A stretch of DNA of 9,103 bases, taken from Chloroflexota bacterium (GTDB taxonomy: Bacteria > Chloroflexota > UBA6077). The translations under genes and the position numbers were made by a program. The stretch is taken from NCBI GenBank assembly GCA_023380955.1, contig JAMCTB010000185.1, positions 1-9,103 on the forward strand, read 5' to 3'. The notes beneath the pieces are model-generated. The model did no database searches. It was given only the letters and a program-made list of their open reading frames with translations, and had not been told where the DNA came from. Every line of letters starts with the position of its first letter. Positions within the stretch are counted from its first letter, which is position 1. Positions 1 to 7,223 of this stretch are shown here, piece by piece.

Positions 1-1
1 A

Positions 2-835
<834 letters not shown>

Positions 836-841
836 TCGTTA

Positions 842-850
842 TGCTACAAT
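842..850 (+). promoter_or_regulatory. extended -10 promoter in front of tatD
   Basis: TGcTACAAT matches the extended -10 consensus TGnTATAAT with one mismatch. No convincing -35 lies 16-18 bp upstream, as expected for extended -10 promoters. A start site 6-7 nt downstream would fall at about 857, only 2-4 nt before the tatD ATG at 860, predicting a leaderless or near-leaderless mRNA. Only a weak purine run (GGG) precedes the ATG. The promoter is inferred from sequence alone. Confidence 0.5.
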
Positions 851-859
851 CGACTCGGG

Positions 860-1639
860 ATGTTGGTTGACACTCACGCTCACCTGACGATGGCGCAGTT
901 TGCCGCGGACCTGCCGGCGGTGCTGGATAGGGCTGCGGCCGCTGGCGTCACCACCGTCGTCTGCGTGGGGGTGGATCTCCCATCTAGTCGGGAGGCCATC
1001 GATCTGGCGCAGCGCCATCAGGGGGTGGTGGCTGCGGTCGGCGTTCATCCGAACGAGGCAGCCGATCTGCCCGCGGGATGGTTGGAGGAACTGCGAGCCC
1101 TTACCCGAATGCCGCGAGTGGTGGCTGTAGGGGAGATAGGGCTCGATTACTACCGGCAGCGGACGGAACGCCCGCGGCAGCAGGAGCTGTTCCGATCTCA
1201 ACTGCAGCTGGCCCGGGAACTGGGGCTTCCGGTGGTGGTCCACAACCGCGAGGCGGACGCAGACGTGGCGGAGATCCTGATGGAATGGGCCGGAGGGCTC
1301 CCGCCGCAGCATCCCAGGGGGGTGTTGCACTGCTTCTCGGGGGATCTCCCCCTGCTGCAGCGCTGTGTCGCGGCGGGTTTCTACGTCTCCTTTGCCGGAC
1401 CCATCACCTTCCGGAACGCCCGCGGGGCCGCCCAGATCGTCGCTGCGGCACCCCGCGACCGGCTGCTGGTGGAAACCGATGCCCCCTACCTGGCGCCGCA
1501 TCCCCACCGTGGGAAGCGGAACGAGCCCGCCTACGTGCGGTTGGTGGCGGAGCGGATGGCTGAGCTTCGCAACGAGAGCCTGGACGATATCGCGGCGGCC
1601 ACGAGCGGGAACGCCGCGAGACTACTTGGGCTGGGGTAG
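860..1639 (+). CDS. tatD: TatD family metal-dependent deoxyribonuclease
   Basis: This 259-aa protein is a TIM-barrel metallo-hydrolase of the amidohydrolase superfamily; TatD proteins are Mg-dependent 3'-5' exonucleases linked to DNA repair and turnover. All metal-ligand motifs are present: DTHAHL (H6, H8), GVHP (H63), GEIGLDYY (E92), VVVHNRE (H128), GVLHCFSG (H157) and VETDAPYLAPHPHRG (D207). Length is typical (about 255-265). The ATG at 860 begins directly at the conserved first strand, so no other start is plausible. It follows rsmI by 24 bp and precedes the prenyl synthase by 38 bp on the same strand. A promoter-like extended -10 just upstream may give it a separate short-leader transcript. 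The exact substrate within the TatD family cannot be read from sequence. Confidence 0.95.
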   Translation: MLVDTHAHLTMAQFAADLPAVLDRAAAAGVTTVVCVGVDLPSSREAIDLAQRHQGVVAAVGVHPNEAADLPAGWLEELRALTRMPRVVAVGEIGLDYYRQRTERPRQQELFRSQLQLARELGLPVVVHNREADADVAEILMEWAGGLPPQHPRGVLHCFSGDLPLLQRCVAAGFYVSFAGPITFRNARGAAQIVAAAPRDRLLVETDAPYLAPHPHRGKRNEPAYVRLVAERMAELRNESLDDIAAATSGNAARLLGLG

Positions 1640-1665
1640 CCGCCAGCCTCATAAGCCTTATCTGA

Positions 1666-1673
1666 AGAGGGAG
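1666..1673 (+). promoter_or_regulatory. ribosome binding site fixing a TTG start
   Basis: A purine run AGAGGGAG ends 4 nt before TTG at 1678-1680. No ATG or GTG occurs in frame nearby, and the next ATG is well inside the conserved fold. This site therefore supports TTG as the start of the polyprenyl synthase. Confidence 0.65.
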
Positions 1674-1677
1674 TAGC

Positions 1678-2652
1678 TTGGGTCCTACGCCGACTGCAAC
1701 GATATTTGCACTGGTGCAGAACGACCTGGCGGCCGTTGAGAGGACGCTGGCGCGGGCTGTGGAGACGGAAGACCAGCTGATGCGCCAGTTGCTCAGCTTC
1801 GTCCTGCCGGGCACCGGCAAGAGGCTGCGCCCTGCCCTGGCTCTTCTCTGTGGCAGGGTGAACGAGTACCGTCCCGAACCCCTGGTGTGCTTTGCCGCTG
1901 CCCTGGAGATGCTGCATACGGCTACCCTGGTCCACGACGACATCGTGGACGAGGCTGCGGTCCGGCGAGGCGAACGCACCCTTAACCGACAGGTCAACAA
2001 CTCCATCGCCGTCCTGGTAGGCGACTACATGTTTGCGCAGTCGGCGGCCCACACGGCGGCCACACGCCACCTGGACGTGATCTCCAGTTTCGCGCAATCT
2101 TCTATGACCATCATCAGCGGGCAGATCGACGAATCCTGGTCCGACGGGGGGGTCAGCCTGACCAGGGAGCAGTACCTCCGCCGCATAGGACACAAGACCG
2201 CGGCCCTCTTCGCGCTGGCCGCCGAGGGCGGCGGCTTGCTCAGCAACGCCCCCGTGTCGGTCGTGAGCGCCATGAGCCGCTACGGCTACCAGTTGGGATT
2301 GGCCTTCCAGATCGTGGACGACATCCTGGACGTGATCGGGGACGAGGAGATGCTGGGCAAGCCGGTGGGCAGCGACGTCCGGCAGGGCACCGTGACGCTG
2401 CCGGCCATCCTGGTGCGCGACCAGATCCCGGAAGCGGTCTTCAGATCCGCCTTCCTGGGGGACGGCGGCCGCGAGGAACCGATTCGGTCGGTGTTGGAGA
2501 CGATCCGGAATGGTGGGGGCATCGACGGCTCATACGCCGAGGCCGAACGGCTGGTGGCCGAGGCCCGCGATGCCCTGGAGTCTCTACCCGACGGGGAGGT
2601 ACGCCAGGGACTCCAGGATCTGGCGGGCTTTGTCGTTCGCAGGATAGCCTGA
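1678..2652 (+). CDS. trans-polyprenyl (long-chain) diphosphate synthase
   Basis: This 324-aa all-helical isoprenyl diphosphate synthase condenses IPP onto allylic diphosphates to build the polyprenyl chain of quinones. The substrate-binding GTGKRLRP (residues 45-52), the first aspartate-rich motif DDIVD (87-91), VRRGERTLN, KTAALF and the second motif DDILD (214-218, within FQIVDDILDVIGD) are all present. GKPVGSDVRQGTVTLP follows the second motif. The fifth residue before the first motif is alanine (A82), not an aromatic residue. In this family that permits long products, so a C30-C50 synthase (HepT/IspB type) is more likely than farnesyl synthase; chain length is inference. The TTG start is chosen from its RBS. 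The gene ends 43 bp before the next gene in the same direction. Confidence 0.92.
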   Translation: MGPTPTATIFALVQNDLAAVERTLARAVETEDQLMRQLLSFVLPGTGKRLRPALALLCGRVNEYRPEPLVCFAAALEMLHTATLVHDDIVDEAAVRRGERTLNRQVNNSIAVLVGDYMFAQSAAHTAATRHLDVISSFAQSSMTIISGQIDESWSDGGVSLTREQYLRRIGHKTAALFALAAEGGGLLSNAPVSVVSAMSRYGYQLGLAFQIVDDILDVIGDEEMLGKPVGSDVRQGTVTLPAILVRDQIPEAVFRSAFLGDGGREEPIRSVLETIRNGGGIDGSYAEAERLVAEARDALESLPDGEVRQGLQDLAGFVVRRIA

Positions 2653-2684
2653 TTGCGCTGTTCGCCCTCTCCCCGTCATCATAC

Positions 2685-2688
2685 GGAG
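2685..2688 (+). promoter_or_regulatory. ribosome binding site of the HgdB-like gene
   Basis: GGAG sits 7 nt before the ATG at 2696-2698 and supports that start. The first codons already match the family N-terminus (MKVTFPH). Confidence 0.6.
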
Positions 2689-2695
2689 TATCGTT

Positions 2696-3787
2696 ATGAA
2701 GGTGACCTTTCCCCACGCCGGCCAGGCGTGGGTTCCCCTCTCAACGGTCATTTCCAAGGCGGGGATCGAGTGCATCGTCCCGCCGCCCACCAGCAAGCAG
2801 ACCCTCTCCCTGGGGGTGAAGTACTCCCCCGAGTGGGTCTGCCTCCCATTTAAGCTGAACCTCGGCAACTTCATCGAGGGGCTGGAGATGGGGGCGGACA
2901 CCCTGCTGTACGTGGCCGGGCCGGGGCTGTGCCGGTTGGGATACTACGCCAAGGTGTCGGAGCAGATCCTGCGCGACGCGGGATACCAGTTCGAGATGCT
3001 GACCTTCGATTGGCAGGACAAGCAGATCTTGGCGCTGGGGGAGTTCCTGCGCGGGGTTCTGGGCAATCGGTCCTGGCCTCAGATAGTGGGAGACATCAAG
3101 TTCGGCCTGAGCCAGTTGAAGGTGATGGACGAGCTGGAGAAAACGGCTCACCACCTGCGCCCGCGGGCACTGAAGCCGGCGGAGATCACCAACGTCTGGC
3201 GGACGGCGGGACAGCGGGTGGCCAAGGCCTGGACCCCAGCCGATCTGAAACGGGTCAAGACCGAGATCATGGCGGAGTACAACTCGGTGCCGTTGAACCC
3301 CGAGGCCAATCCCCTTCGGGTGGCGCTGCTGGGCGAGTTTTTCATGGTGATCGAGCCCTTCGTCAACCACGACGTCGAGGACATGCTGGGGAAGATGGGG
3401 GTGGAGGTGGTGAGGCACGCCTCCTTCAGCGACTGGGCCTGGAGCTGGCTCTTCCTGGAGGCCCTGGGCCTCAGCCATGGGAAGAAGGTCAAGAAGGCGG
3501 CCGCCCCCTACCTCAGTCGCGACGTCAGTGGCGACGCGGTCCAAACCCTGGGCGAGACGATCCTCCACCAGAAGGAGGGTTTCGACGGCATCATCCACCT
3601 GCTGCCCCTGACCTGCATGCCCGAGATCATCGCCCAGAGCATCATGCCCCGGGTGACCAAGGACCACGAGATTCCGGTGCTCTCCATCGTCCTGGACGAG
3701 CAGATGGGCAGGGCCGGCTTCGTCACCAGGATCGAGGCCTTCGTGGACCTCATGCAGCGACGGCGGACGTACAAGAAAGCTGGCTAG
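2696..3787 (+). CDS. acyl-CoA dehydratase activase-related / HgdB-like iron-sulphur protein (COG3581 type)
   Basis: This 363-aa protein resembles the stand-alone family related to the D-component of 2-hydroxyglutaryl-CoA dehydratase and to the C-terminal part of large CoA-protein activases. Recognisable family blocks are MKVTFPH (1-7), PPPTSKQTLSLGVKYSPEWVCLPFKLNLGNFIEGLEMGAD (about 29-68), GPGLCRLGYY (75-84), and a C-terminal LTCMPEIIAQSIMP (305-318) leading to EIPVLSIVLDEQMGRAGFVTRIEAF. The four cysteines C26, C49, C79 and C307 include three in conserved contexts (C49, C79, C307), fitting a [4Fe-4S] cluster. No signal peptide or membrane segment is seen, so it is probably cytosolic. The ASKHA ATPase activase that usually partners such proteins is not in the window. 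Its true substrate is unknown in this family. It lies last in the rsmI-tatD-prenyl synthase direction, before a terminator. Confidence 0.8.
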   Translation: MKVTFPHAGQAWVPLSTVISKAGIECIVPPPTSKQTLSLGVKYSPEWVCLPFKLNLGNFIEGLEMGADTLLYVAGPGLCRLGYYAKVSEQILRDAGYQFEMLTFDWQDKQILALGEFLRGVLGNRSWPQIVGDIKFGLSQLKVMDELEKTAHHLRPRALKPAEITNVWRTAGQRVAKAWTPADLKRVKTEIMAEYNSVPLNPEANPLRVALLGEFFMVIEPFVNHDVEDMLGKMGVEVVRHASFSDWAWSWLFLEALGLSHGKKVKKAAAPYLSRDVSGDAVQTLGETILHQKEGFDGIIHLLPLTCMPEIIAQSIMPRVTKDHEIPVLSIVLDEQMGRAGFVTRIEAFVDLMQRRRTYKKAG

Positions 3788-3810
3788 CGTTGCCGGCGAC
3801 ACGGGTTTCC

Positions 3811-3867
3811 GTAGGGGCGAACCTCGTGTTCGCCCAGCCCCAAGGCGATCACAAGGATCGCCCCTAC
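3811..3867. repeat. 57-bp palindromic REP/MITE-like element with two internal hairpins
   Basis: Outer inverted arms GTAGGGGCGA (3811-3820) and TCGCCCCTAC (3858-3867) are perfect complements. Inside are two perfect hairpins: GGGCGAAC/GTTCGCCC (3815-3822 with 3828-3835, 5-nt loop) and GGCGATC/GATCGCC (3844-3850 with 3856-3862, 5-nt loop). The element can form one long stem or two side-by-side hairpins. From general knowledge, GTAGGGGCGA...TCGCCCCTAC sequences recur between genes in many bacterial genomes, so this is probably a mobile or REP-like repeat rather than a gene-specific control site. It has no coding capacity. Confidence 0.8.
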
Positions 3868-3878
3868 AAGAATCAACC

Positions 3879-3905
3879 AGGGCGCTCCCGAGGGAGCGCC
3901 CTTTC
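3879..3905 (+). terminator. Rho-independent terminator of the rsmI...HgdB-like unit
   Basis: An 11-bp perfect GC-rich stem, AGGGCGCTCCC (3879-3889) with GGGAGCGCCCT (3892-3902), is followed by a short T-rich run (TTTC). Read on the minus strand the stem is not followed by Ts, so it mainly stops plus-strand transcription. It sits 92 bp after the HgdB-like stop and before the convergent small gene. Confidence 0.8.
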
Positions 3906-3991
3906 AATACTGTTATCGTTGATGGCCGCAGACCATCAGAGCCCTTCCGGGGCGGCGAGACGACGTCGGCCTTCAGAGGAGATCGGTCCGG

Positions 3992-4276
3992 CTAGCTCTG
4001 GGCCGTAGCCTGATCGCGGGCAAACAGGCTACGGGCATCCTCGCCCACGCCCAGTTCGATGCAGTCGCAAAAGGTGGAATAGATCGCCTTGTTCAACAGC
4101 TTCGCCCACCGATCGTTGGAACCGGCCAGGGCGGCGTGCTCACGCCGGACCCTCAGCAGCCGCTCCAAGCGCAGTAGGAAGAAGAGCTGGACCTCGCTGT
4201 AGGGCTTGATCCTCGCCTGCCGCTCACTCCTCTGACCCTCTATTGACTTGACGTTCCAAGGTTCCACCCCGCTCAT
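3992..4276 (-). CDS. hypothetical 94-aa protein, predicted helical
   Basis: I do not recognise the function. Translation is supported by a strong RBS, GGGGAGAA (4282-4289), 5 nt before the ATG at 4274-4276, and by its place 42 bp behind the RAM-domain gene on the same strand. The protein is charged at the N-terminus. It has a central amphipathic helix around residues 26-46 (YSEVQLFFLLRLERLLRVRR) and a second helical block with WAKLLNKAIYSTFCDCIELG (57-76). Two nearby cysteines, C70 and C72, are notable. It has no signal peptide. It is not simply a shadow, since no gene lies opposite it. It could bind, or be functionally linked to, the RAM protein, but that is inference from position only. Convergent with the HgdB-like gene. 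Confidence 0.65.
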   Translation of the reverse strand: MSGVEPWNVKSIEGQRSERQARIKPYSEVQLFFLLRLERLLRVRREHAALAGSNDRWAKLLNKAIYSTFCDCIELGVGEDARSLFARDQATAQS

Positions 4277-4318
4277 TGCAGTTCTCCCCAGCAGACCGCT
4301 GCTGGTTTCGTCCTGACT

Positions 4319-4552
4319 CTAGGAGTCGACAGCCAGGCAGGTCATAGTCTTGCTGATGCCTGGGATGCCTCGGACCTCGTTGAGCACGAGCCGTCCGATG
4401 GAATTGGCATCGTCACCCTGGGCTACGGCGATCACGTCGTAAGGGCCGGTCACGACGTCGGCCACGGCGATGCCGGAAACCCGACGCAGGGTATCGACTA
4501 CCTCCTTGCTCTTGCCACCCACCGTTTCGATAAGGACGTATGCTCGCTGCAT
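4319..4552 (-). CDS. stand-alone Lrp/AsnC effector-binding (RAM) domain protein
   Basis: The 77-aa protein is the alpha/beta ligand-binding domain of Lrp/AsnC regulators without the N-terminal DNA-binding helix-turn-helix. The family pattern is clear: AYVLIET strand, a helix with KEVVDTLRRVSGI, VVTGPYDVIAVAQGDD (the glycine-rich GPYD turn) and a second helix ending GIPGISKTMTCLAV. Such proteins oligomerise and bind amino acids or other small molecules, and may sense metabolites or modulate partners. The start is fixed by GGAAGGTGA (4559-4567), 6 nt before the ATG at 4550-4552. A near-consensus promoter lies upstream at 4614-4641. It is the first gene of a two-gene minus-strand unit with the 94-aa protein. 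Confidence 0.88.
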   Translation of the reverse strand: MQRAYVLIETVGGKSKEVVDTLRRVSGIAVADVVTGPYDVIAVAQGDDANSIGRLVLNEVRGIPGISKTMTCLAVDS

Positions 4553-4613
4553 CGGCGTTCACCTTCCGGTGGAATTCTCCGAGAGCCACGCACGGGCTGT
4601 CGCCACCAACCCC

Positions 4614-4641
4614 ATATTAGGCCTTCCCACGGCGATGTCAA
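4614..4641 (-). promoter_or_regulatory. sigma70-type promoter of the RAM-domain gene
   Basis: On the minus strand, a perfect -35 TTGACA (4636-4641) is followed after a 16-bp spacer by -10 TAATAT (4614-4619). The start site would be near 4607, giving a leader of roughly 55 nt. Just upstream of the -35 lies a small TACC-N5-GGTA inverted repeat that could be an operator, but its arms are too short to insist on. Confidence 0.75.
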
Positions 4642-4686
4642 TACCTTTACGGTACTGTTCCAGTGCACTAGCTGTGCCCACGCCGG

Positions 4687-4709
4687 CCCTCTCCCTAGGG
4701 GGGAGAGGG
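4687..4709 (-). repeat. palindromic gene-tail repeat, copy 1
   Basis: CCCTCTCCC (4687-4695) and GGGAGAGGG (4701-4709) form a perfect 9-bp stem with a 5-nt loop. On the minus strand it begins within 3 nt of the MmgE/PrpD stop codon (4712-4714). A related copy with the same 9-nt arms lies at 8770-8815, also directly after a stop codon. No T run follows, so it is not a classic intrinsic terminator, though it may block 3' exonucleases. From memory, this arm pair is a common dispersed intergenic repeat. Confidence 0.75.
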
Positions 4710-4711
4710 GG

Positions 4712-6046
4712 TCACGGCGCGGCCAGTTCGATGAGGGGCGAGACGCTCTCCAGCCTCTCCAGCCGCCCCACCTCTTCCACCAGCCTCTCGGCCTTCTCCC
4801 GGGGCAGGACCGGCAGCACCAGCTCCATGAACTTGCCCACCAGCTCCTCGTCCGGCACCGGATTCCCTGGGGTCCCGGAGGCTGCCTCCACCTGCTCCTG
4901 CAGCTCGCGGCCGTCCAGGGTCCGCACCGTCACCACCGCCTGGCCCTCGCCCAGACCAGGCTCCACCACGGCCCGCACCCGGTCCCTCAGTGCCACCACG
5001 TCCTCTCGATTCACCTTCTCGTCGGTGAACTGGGACTCTCGGGCGTTCCCCTCGACCAGCGCGATGGCCGCGCAGAAGTAGATGCTGAACTTTCCTTCCA
5101 GGCCCGTTCGAGGCGCCTTCTTGCCCGTCAGCTCCAGCACTAGGGGGTGAACCCTGGTCTCTATCTCCCGCACCTGAGCGGGCTGAAGGCCGTGTCGCTG
5201 GCGGAGCCTCCTCACCCCATCGATGGTGGGGTGGGTCACCACGCCGCATGCGTAGGGTTTGAAGCCGTTCTCCAGCATCAGGTAGTCGCGGCCCAAACCC
5301 TCGACGGCCTTCGAGAGATCGTGCTCGCCGGCAAGGACGCTGCAGAAGCCCCGCCGCGCCTCCAGGACCTCCGTGGAGGCGGTGAAGCCCTTCTCGGCCA
5401 GCAGCGCCGAGAGCAGACCGTTGGAGGCCGCCTTGCCCACGTGGAGCGACTTCGCCATGGAGCCAAACATCTCGCGAAGTCCCGAGGCCTGGGTCCCGGC
5501 CAATCCCAGGGCGTGGGTGATCCGCTCGGGGTCCAATCCCAGCAGCCGGCTCGAGGCAGCCGCTGCGCCGAAGGTGCCCACGGTGCCGGTGATGTGCCAG
5601 CCCACGTCGTAGTGGGACGGGTAGACCGCCGTCCCCACCCGCAGCTCCGCCTCCATCCCGAGGGCAAGGCCGGTGATCAACCGGCGCCCATCCAACCCCT
5701 TCCACTCGGCCAGAGGCAGGGCGGCCGACAGCACCGGGCCGGTGGGATGGATCACCGTGGCCAGGTGGGTGTCGTCGAAATCCAGCACGTGGGACATCGC
5801 CCCGTTCACCATGGCCGCGTTTGGGGCGGAGCTCCTGGCGCGGGAGCCCAGCAGGGTGGCCTGGGGATGGCCTCCAATCTCCTGGACGGTTTCGGCCAGA
5901 AGACGCACCGCCTGATGGCGAGACGCTCCCAGCGCCACACCCAGGTAGTTCAGAACGCACCGCTTGCTTTCCCGCACGACTTCCTGGGGAAGTTGCTCGA
6001 AAGTGGTCCGGGCTACGTAGTCGGCCAGTTGCCTGGTGGCCCCCAT
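4712..6046 (-). CDS. MmgE/PrpD family protein
   Basis: This 444-aa protein belongs to the 2-methylcitrate dehydratase / cis-aconitate decarboxylase superfamily, whose members eliminate, decarboxylate or epimerise small carboxylic acids. Typical blocks are LNYLGVALGAS (32-42), HVLDFDDTHLATVIHPTGPVL (86-106, with D91, D92, H94, H100), GWHITGTVGTFGAAAASSRLLGL (149-171), GKAASNGLLSALLAEKGFTA (204-223) and FKPYACGVVTHPTIDGV (262-278). The variable lid region and C-terminal domain are intact, so length is normal. GGAAGGGAGA (6055-6064), 8 nt before the ATG, supports the start. No prpB, prpC or citramalate/propionate genes are nearby, so 2-methylcitrate dehydratase is not implied. It stands alone, divergent from the xer operon. 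Substrate unknown. Confidence 0.9.
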   Translation of the reverse strand: MGATRQLADYVARTTFEQLPQEVVRESKRCVLNYLGVALGASRHQAVRLLAETVQEIGGHPQATLLGSRARSSAPNAAMVNGAMSHVLDFDDTHLATVIHPTGPVLSAALPLAEWKGLDGRRLITGLALGMEAELRVGTAVYPSHYDVGWHITGTVGTFGAAAASSRLLGLDPERITHALGLAGTQASGLREMFGSMAKSLHVGKAASNGLLSALLAEKGFTASTEVLEARRGFCSVLAGEHDLSKAVEGLGRDYLMLENGFKPYACGVVTHPTIDGVRRLRQRHGLQPAQVREIETRVHPLVLELTGKKAPRTGLEGKFSIYFCAAIALVEGNARESQFTDEKVNREDVVALRDRVRAVVEPGLGEGQAVVTVRTLDGRELQEQVEAASGTPGNPVPDEELVGKFMELVLPVLPREKAERLVEEVGRLERLESVSPLIELAAP

Positions 6047-6116
6047 GAGCGGTGTCTCCCTTCCTCACAGTTGTTTCGGCATCGAGCCTCGACAGGAACA
6101 GGGTTTCGGGGCGCTA

Positions 6117-6146
6117 ATCATAGGCCGTAGATCCGCCGCGTGGCAA
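6117..6146 (-). promoter_or_regulatory. promoter of the MmgE/PrpD gene
   Basis: On the minus strand, -35 TTGCCA (6141-6146) and -10 TATGAT (6117-6122), each one base off consensus, are separated by 18 bp. The start would be near 6110, giving a leader of about 64 nt. The -35 abuts and may overlap elements of the divergent plus-strand promoter. Confidence 0.65.
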
Positions 6147-6170
6147 TTATGCCCCCGATCCTACTATAAT
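6141..6170 (+). promoter_or_regulatory. distal promoter candidate of the xer operon
   Basis: A perfect -10 TATAAT (6165-6170) is preceded after 18 bp by a poor -35, TGGCAA (6141-6146), which is the same block as the -35 of the divergent MmgE/PrpD promoter. Transcription would start near 6177, about 100 nt before the recombinase ATG. Confidence 0.5.
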
Positions 6171-6200
6171 GGGTTTCCAATCCATCGGGCGGCCGTGCAG

Positions 6201-6230
6201 GTGACTTTTCCCCGGGCCTTATGGTAAACT
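6201..6230 (+). promoter_or_regulatory. proximal promoter candidate of the xer operon
   Basis: -35-like GTGACT (6201-6206) and an extended -10, TGgTAAACT (6222-6230), are 18 bp apart. The start would be near 6237, giving a leader of about 39 nt. It could act with, or instead of, the TATAAT upstream. Confidence 0.45.
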
Positions 6231-6260
6231 CGCGCGCGGCACTACAGTCGTGTCATCGGT

Positions 6261-6265
6261 GGAGG
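6261..6265 (+). promoter_or_regulatory. ribosome binding site of the tyrosine recombinase
   Basis: GGAGG ends 10 nt before the ATG at 6276-6278, slightly long but the only strong purine run. The first codons match the family's N-terminal core-binding domain. Confidence 0.6.
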
Positions 6266-6275
6266 TTTTCCCCCC

Positions 6276-7223
6276 ATGAAGCAGAAGGTGAACGCCTTTC
6301 TCGGTTATCTGGCGGCCGAGAGGGGGCTCGCGGCGAATACCCTGGCGGCCTACAATAACGATCTGAACCAGTTCTCCGACTACCTGGTCTCCCGTGAGCG
6401 TCCCGACGGGGCGGGTGTGATGCTGGCCGAATCGGCCGGACAGTATGCCCTGACCGGGATGAGCAGGGATGCCGTGATGGGCTTCTTTCTCCATCTGCGA
6501 GAGAAGGGATACACTCCCTCCACCATTGCCAGAAAGACCGCTGCCATCAAGTCCTTCTTCCATTTCCTCGCCTCCAAGGGGTTTATCGGCGAGGATCCCA
6601 CCGCCAGCATCGACTCTCCCAGGATCAGCAAGTCGCTGCCCAGGGCTGCCTCGGTGGAGGAGATCGACGAGCTTCTGGAAGCTCCGACTCGAGGCACTTC
6701 CCCCGAGGCCCTGCGCGACAAGGCCATGTTTGAGCTGCTCTACGCCACCGGTATGCGGGTTACGGAGTTGGTCTCCCTGAACCTGGGTGACGTGGATCTG
6801 GAGAACGGATCGGTCTCCTGCGCCGGCCGCACGGCCGGCAAGGGCACGCGCCAGCGGACGATTCCGGTTCACGCCACGGCGATCCGTTCCGTCCAGGGCT
6901 ACCTGGAGAAGACCAGGCCCTTCCTGGTTCGGGACAGCGACGAGCAGGCCCTGTTCGTGAACCATCGGGGGGACCGGCTGACCCGCCAGGGCTTCTGGCT
7001 CATCCTGAAGCAGTGGGCCCAGAACGCCGGGATCAAGACGGAGATCACCCCTCACACCCTGCGCCACTCCTTTGCCCTGCACATGCTGAGGAACGGCGTC
7101 GATCTGCGGGCGGTGCAGCAGCTTCTCGGGCATGCCCACATCTCCACCACCCAGATCTACACCTATCCGAGCGACGATGGGCTCAAGCGGCTCTACGAGA
7201 CGGCCCACCCTCGAGCCAAGTAA
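6276..7223 (+). CDS. XerC/XerD-type site-specific tyrosine recombinase
   Basis: This 315-aa tyrosine recombinase is of the size and layout of XerC/XerD, which resolve chromosome dimers at dif. The N-terminal core-binding SAM-like domain covers about residues 4-103 (FLGYLAAERGLAANTLAAYNNDL; AAIKSFFHFLAS). The catalytic domain carries the full active site: R161 (LLYATGMRVTEL), K189 (GKGTRQR), H260 and R263 (HTLRHSFALHM), H286 (LLGHAHISTTQ) and nucleophile Y295 (QIYTY). Residues 182-188 (CAGRTAG) are slightly longer than the usual beta-hairpin before the lysine. XerC and XerD cannot be separated here, so no symbol is given. Absence of flanking att repeats or phage genes argues for a housekeeping enzyme rather than an integrase. 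Its TAA abuts the next ATG. Confidence 0.92.
   Translation: MKQKVNAFLGYLAAERGLAANTLAAYNNDLNQFSDYLVSRERPDGAGVMLAESAGQYALTGMSRDAVMGFFLHLREKGYTPSTIARKTAAIKSFFHFLASKGFIGEDPTASIDSPRISKSLPRAASVEEIDELLEAPTRGTSPEALRDKAMFELLYATGMRVTELVSLNLGDVDLENGSVSCAGRTAGKGTRQRTIPVHATAIRSVQGYLEKTRPFLVRDSDEQALFVNHRGDRLTRQGFWLILKQWAQNAGIKTEITPHTLRHSFALHMLRNGVDLRAVQQLLGHAHISTTQIYTYPSDDGLKRLYETAHPRAK

Noticed and set aside
1650..1660. ATAAG/CTTAT palindrome between tatD and the prenyl synthase as an operator
   Set aside because: Arms of 5 bp with no promoter nearby can easily arise by chance.
2741..3907. 388-aa open frame on the minus strand opposite the HgdB-like gene
   Set aside because: The peptide is rich in H, Q, R, P and L with no family resemblance, and the opposite strand encodes clear conserved motifs; it is a GC-rich shadow frame.
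3920..3938. Small hairpin TGATGG...CCATCA as terminator of the minus-strand 94-aa gene
   Set aside because: The stem is only 6 bp with no following T run on the minus strand; it is too weak to call.
2929..4008. 359-aa plus-strand frame across the HgdB-like gene, the repeat and the terminator
   Set aside because: It is glycine/arginine/proline-rich, and reads through a terminator and a non-coding repeat.
4695..6068. 457-aa minus-strand frame overlapping MmgE/PrpD, and a 327-aa plus-strand frame at 5147-6130
   Set aside because: Both are arginine/glycine/proline-rich or histidine-rich shadows of the MmgE/PrpD gene, which has all family motifs in its own frame.
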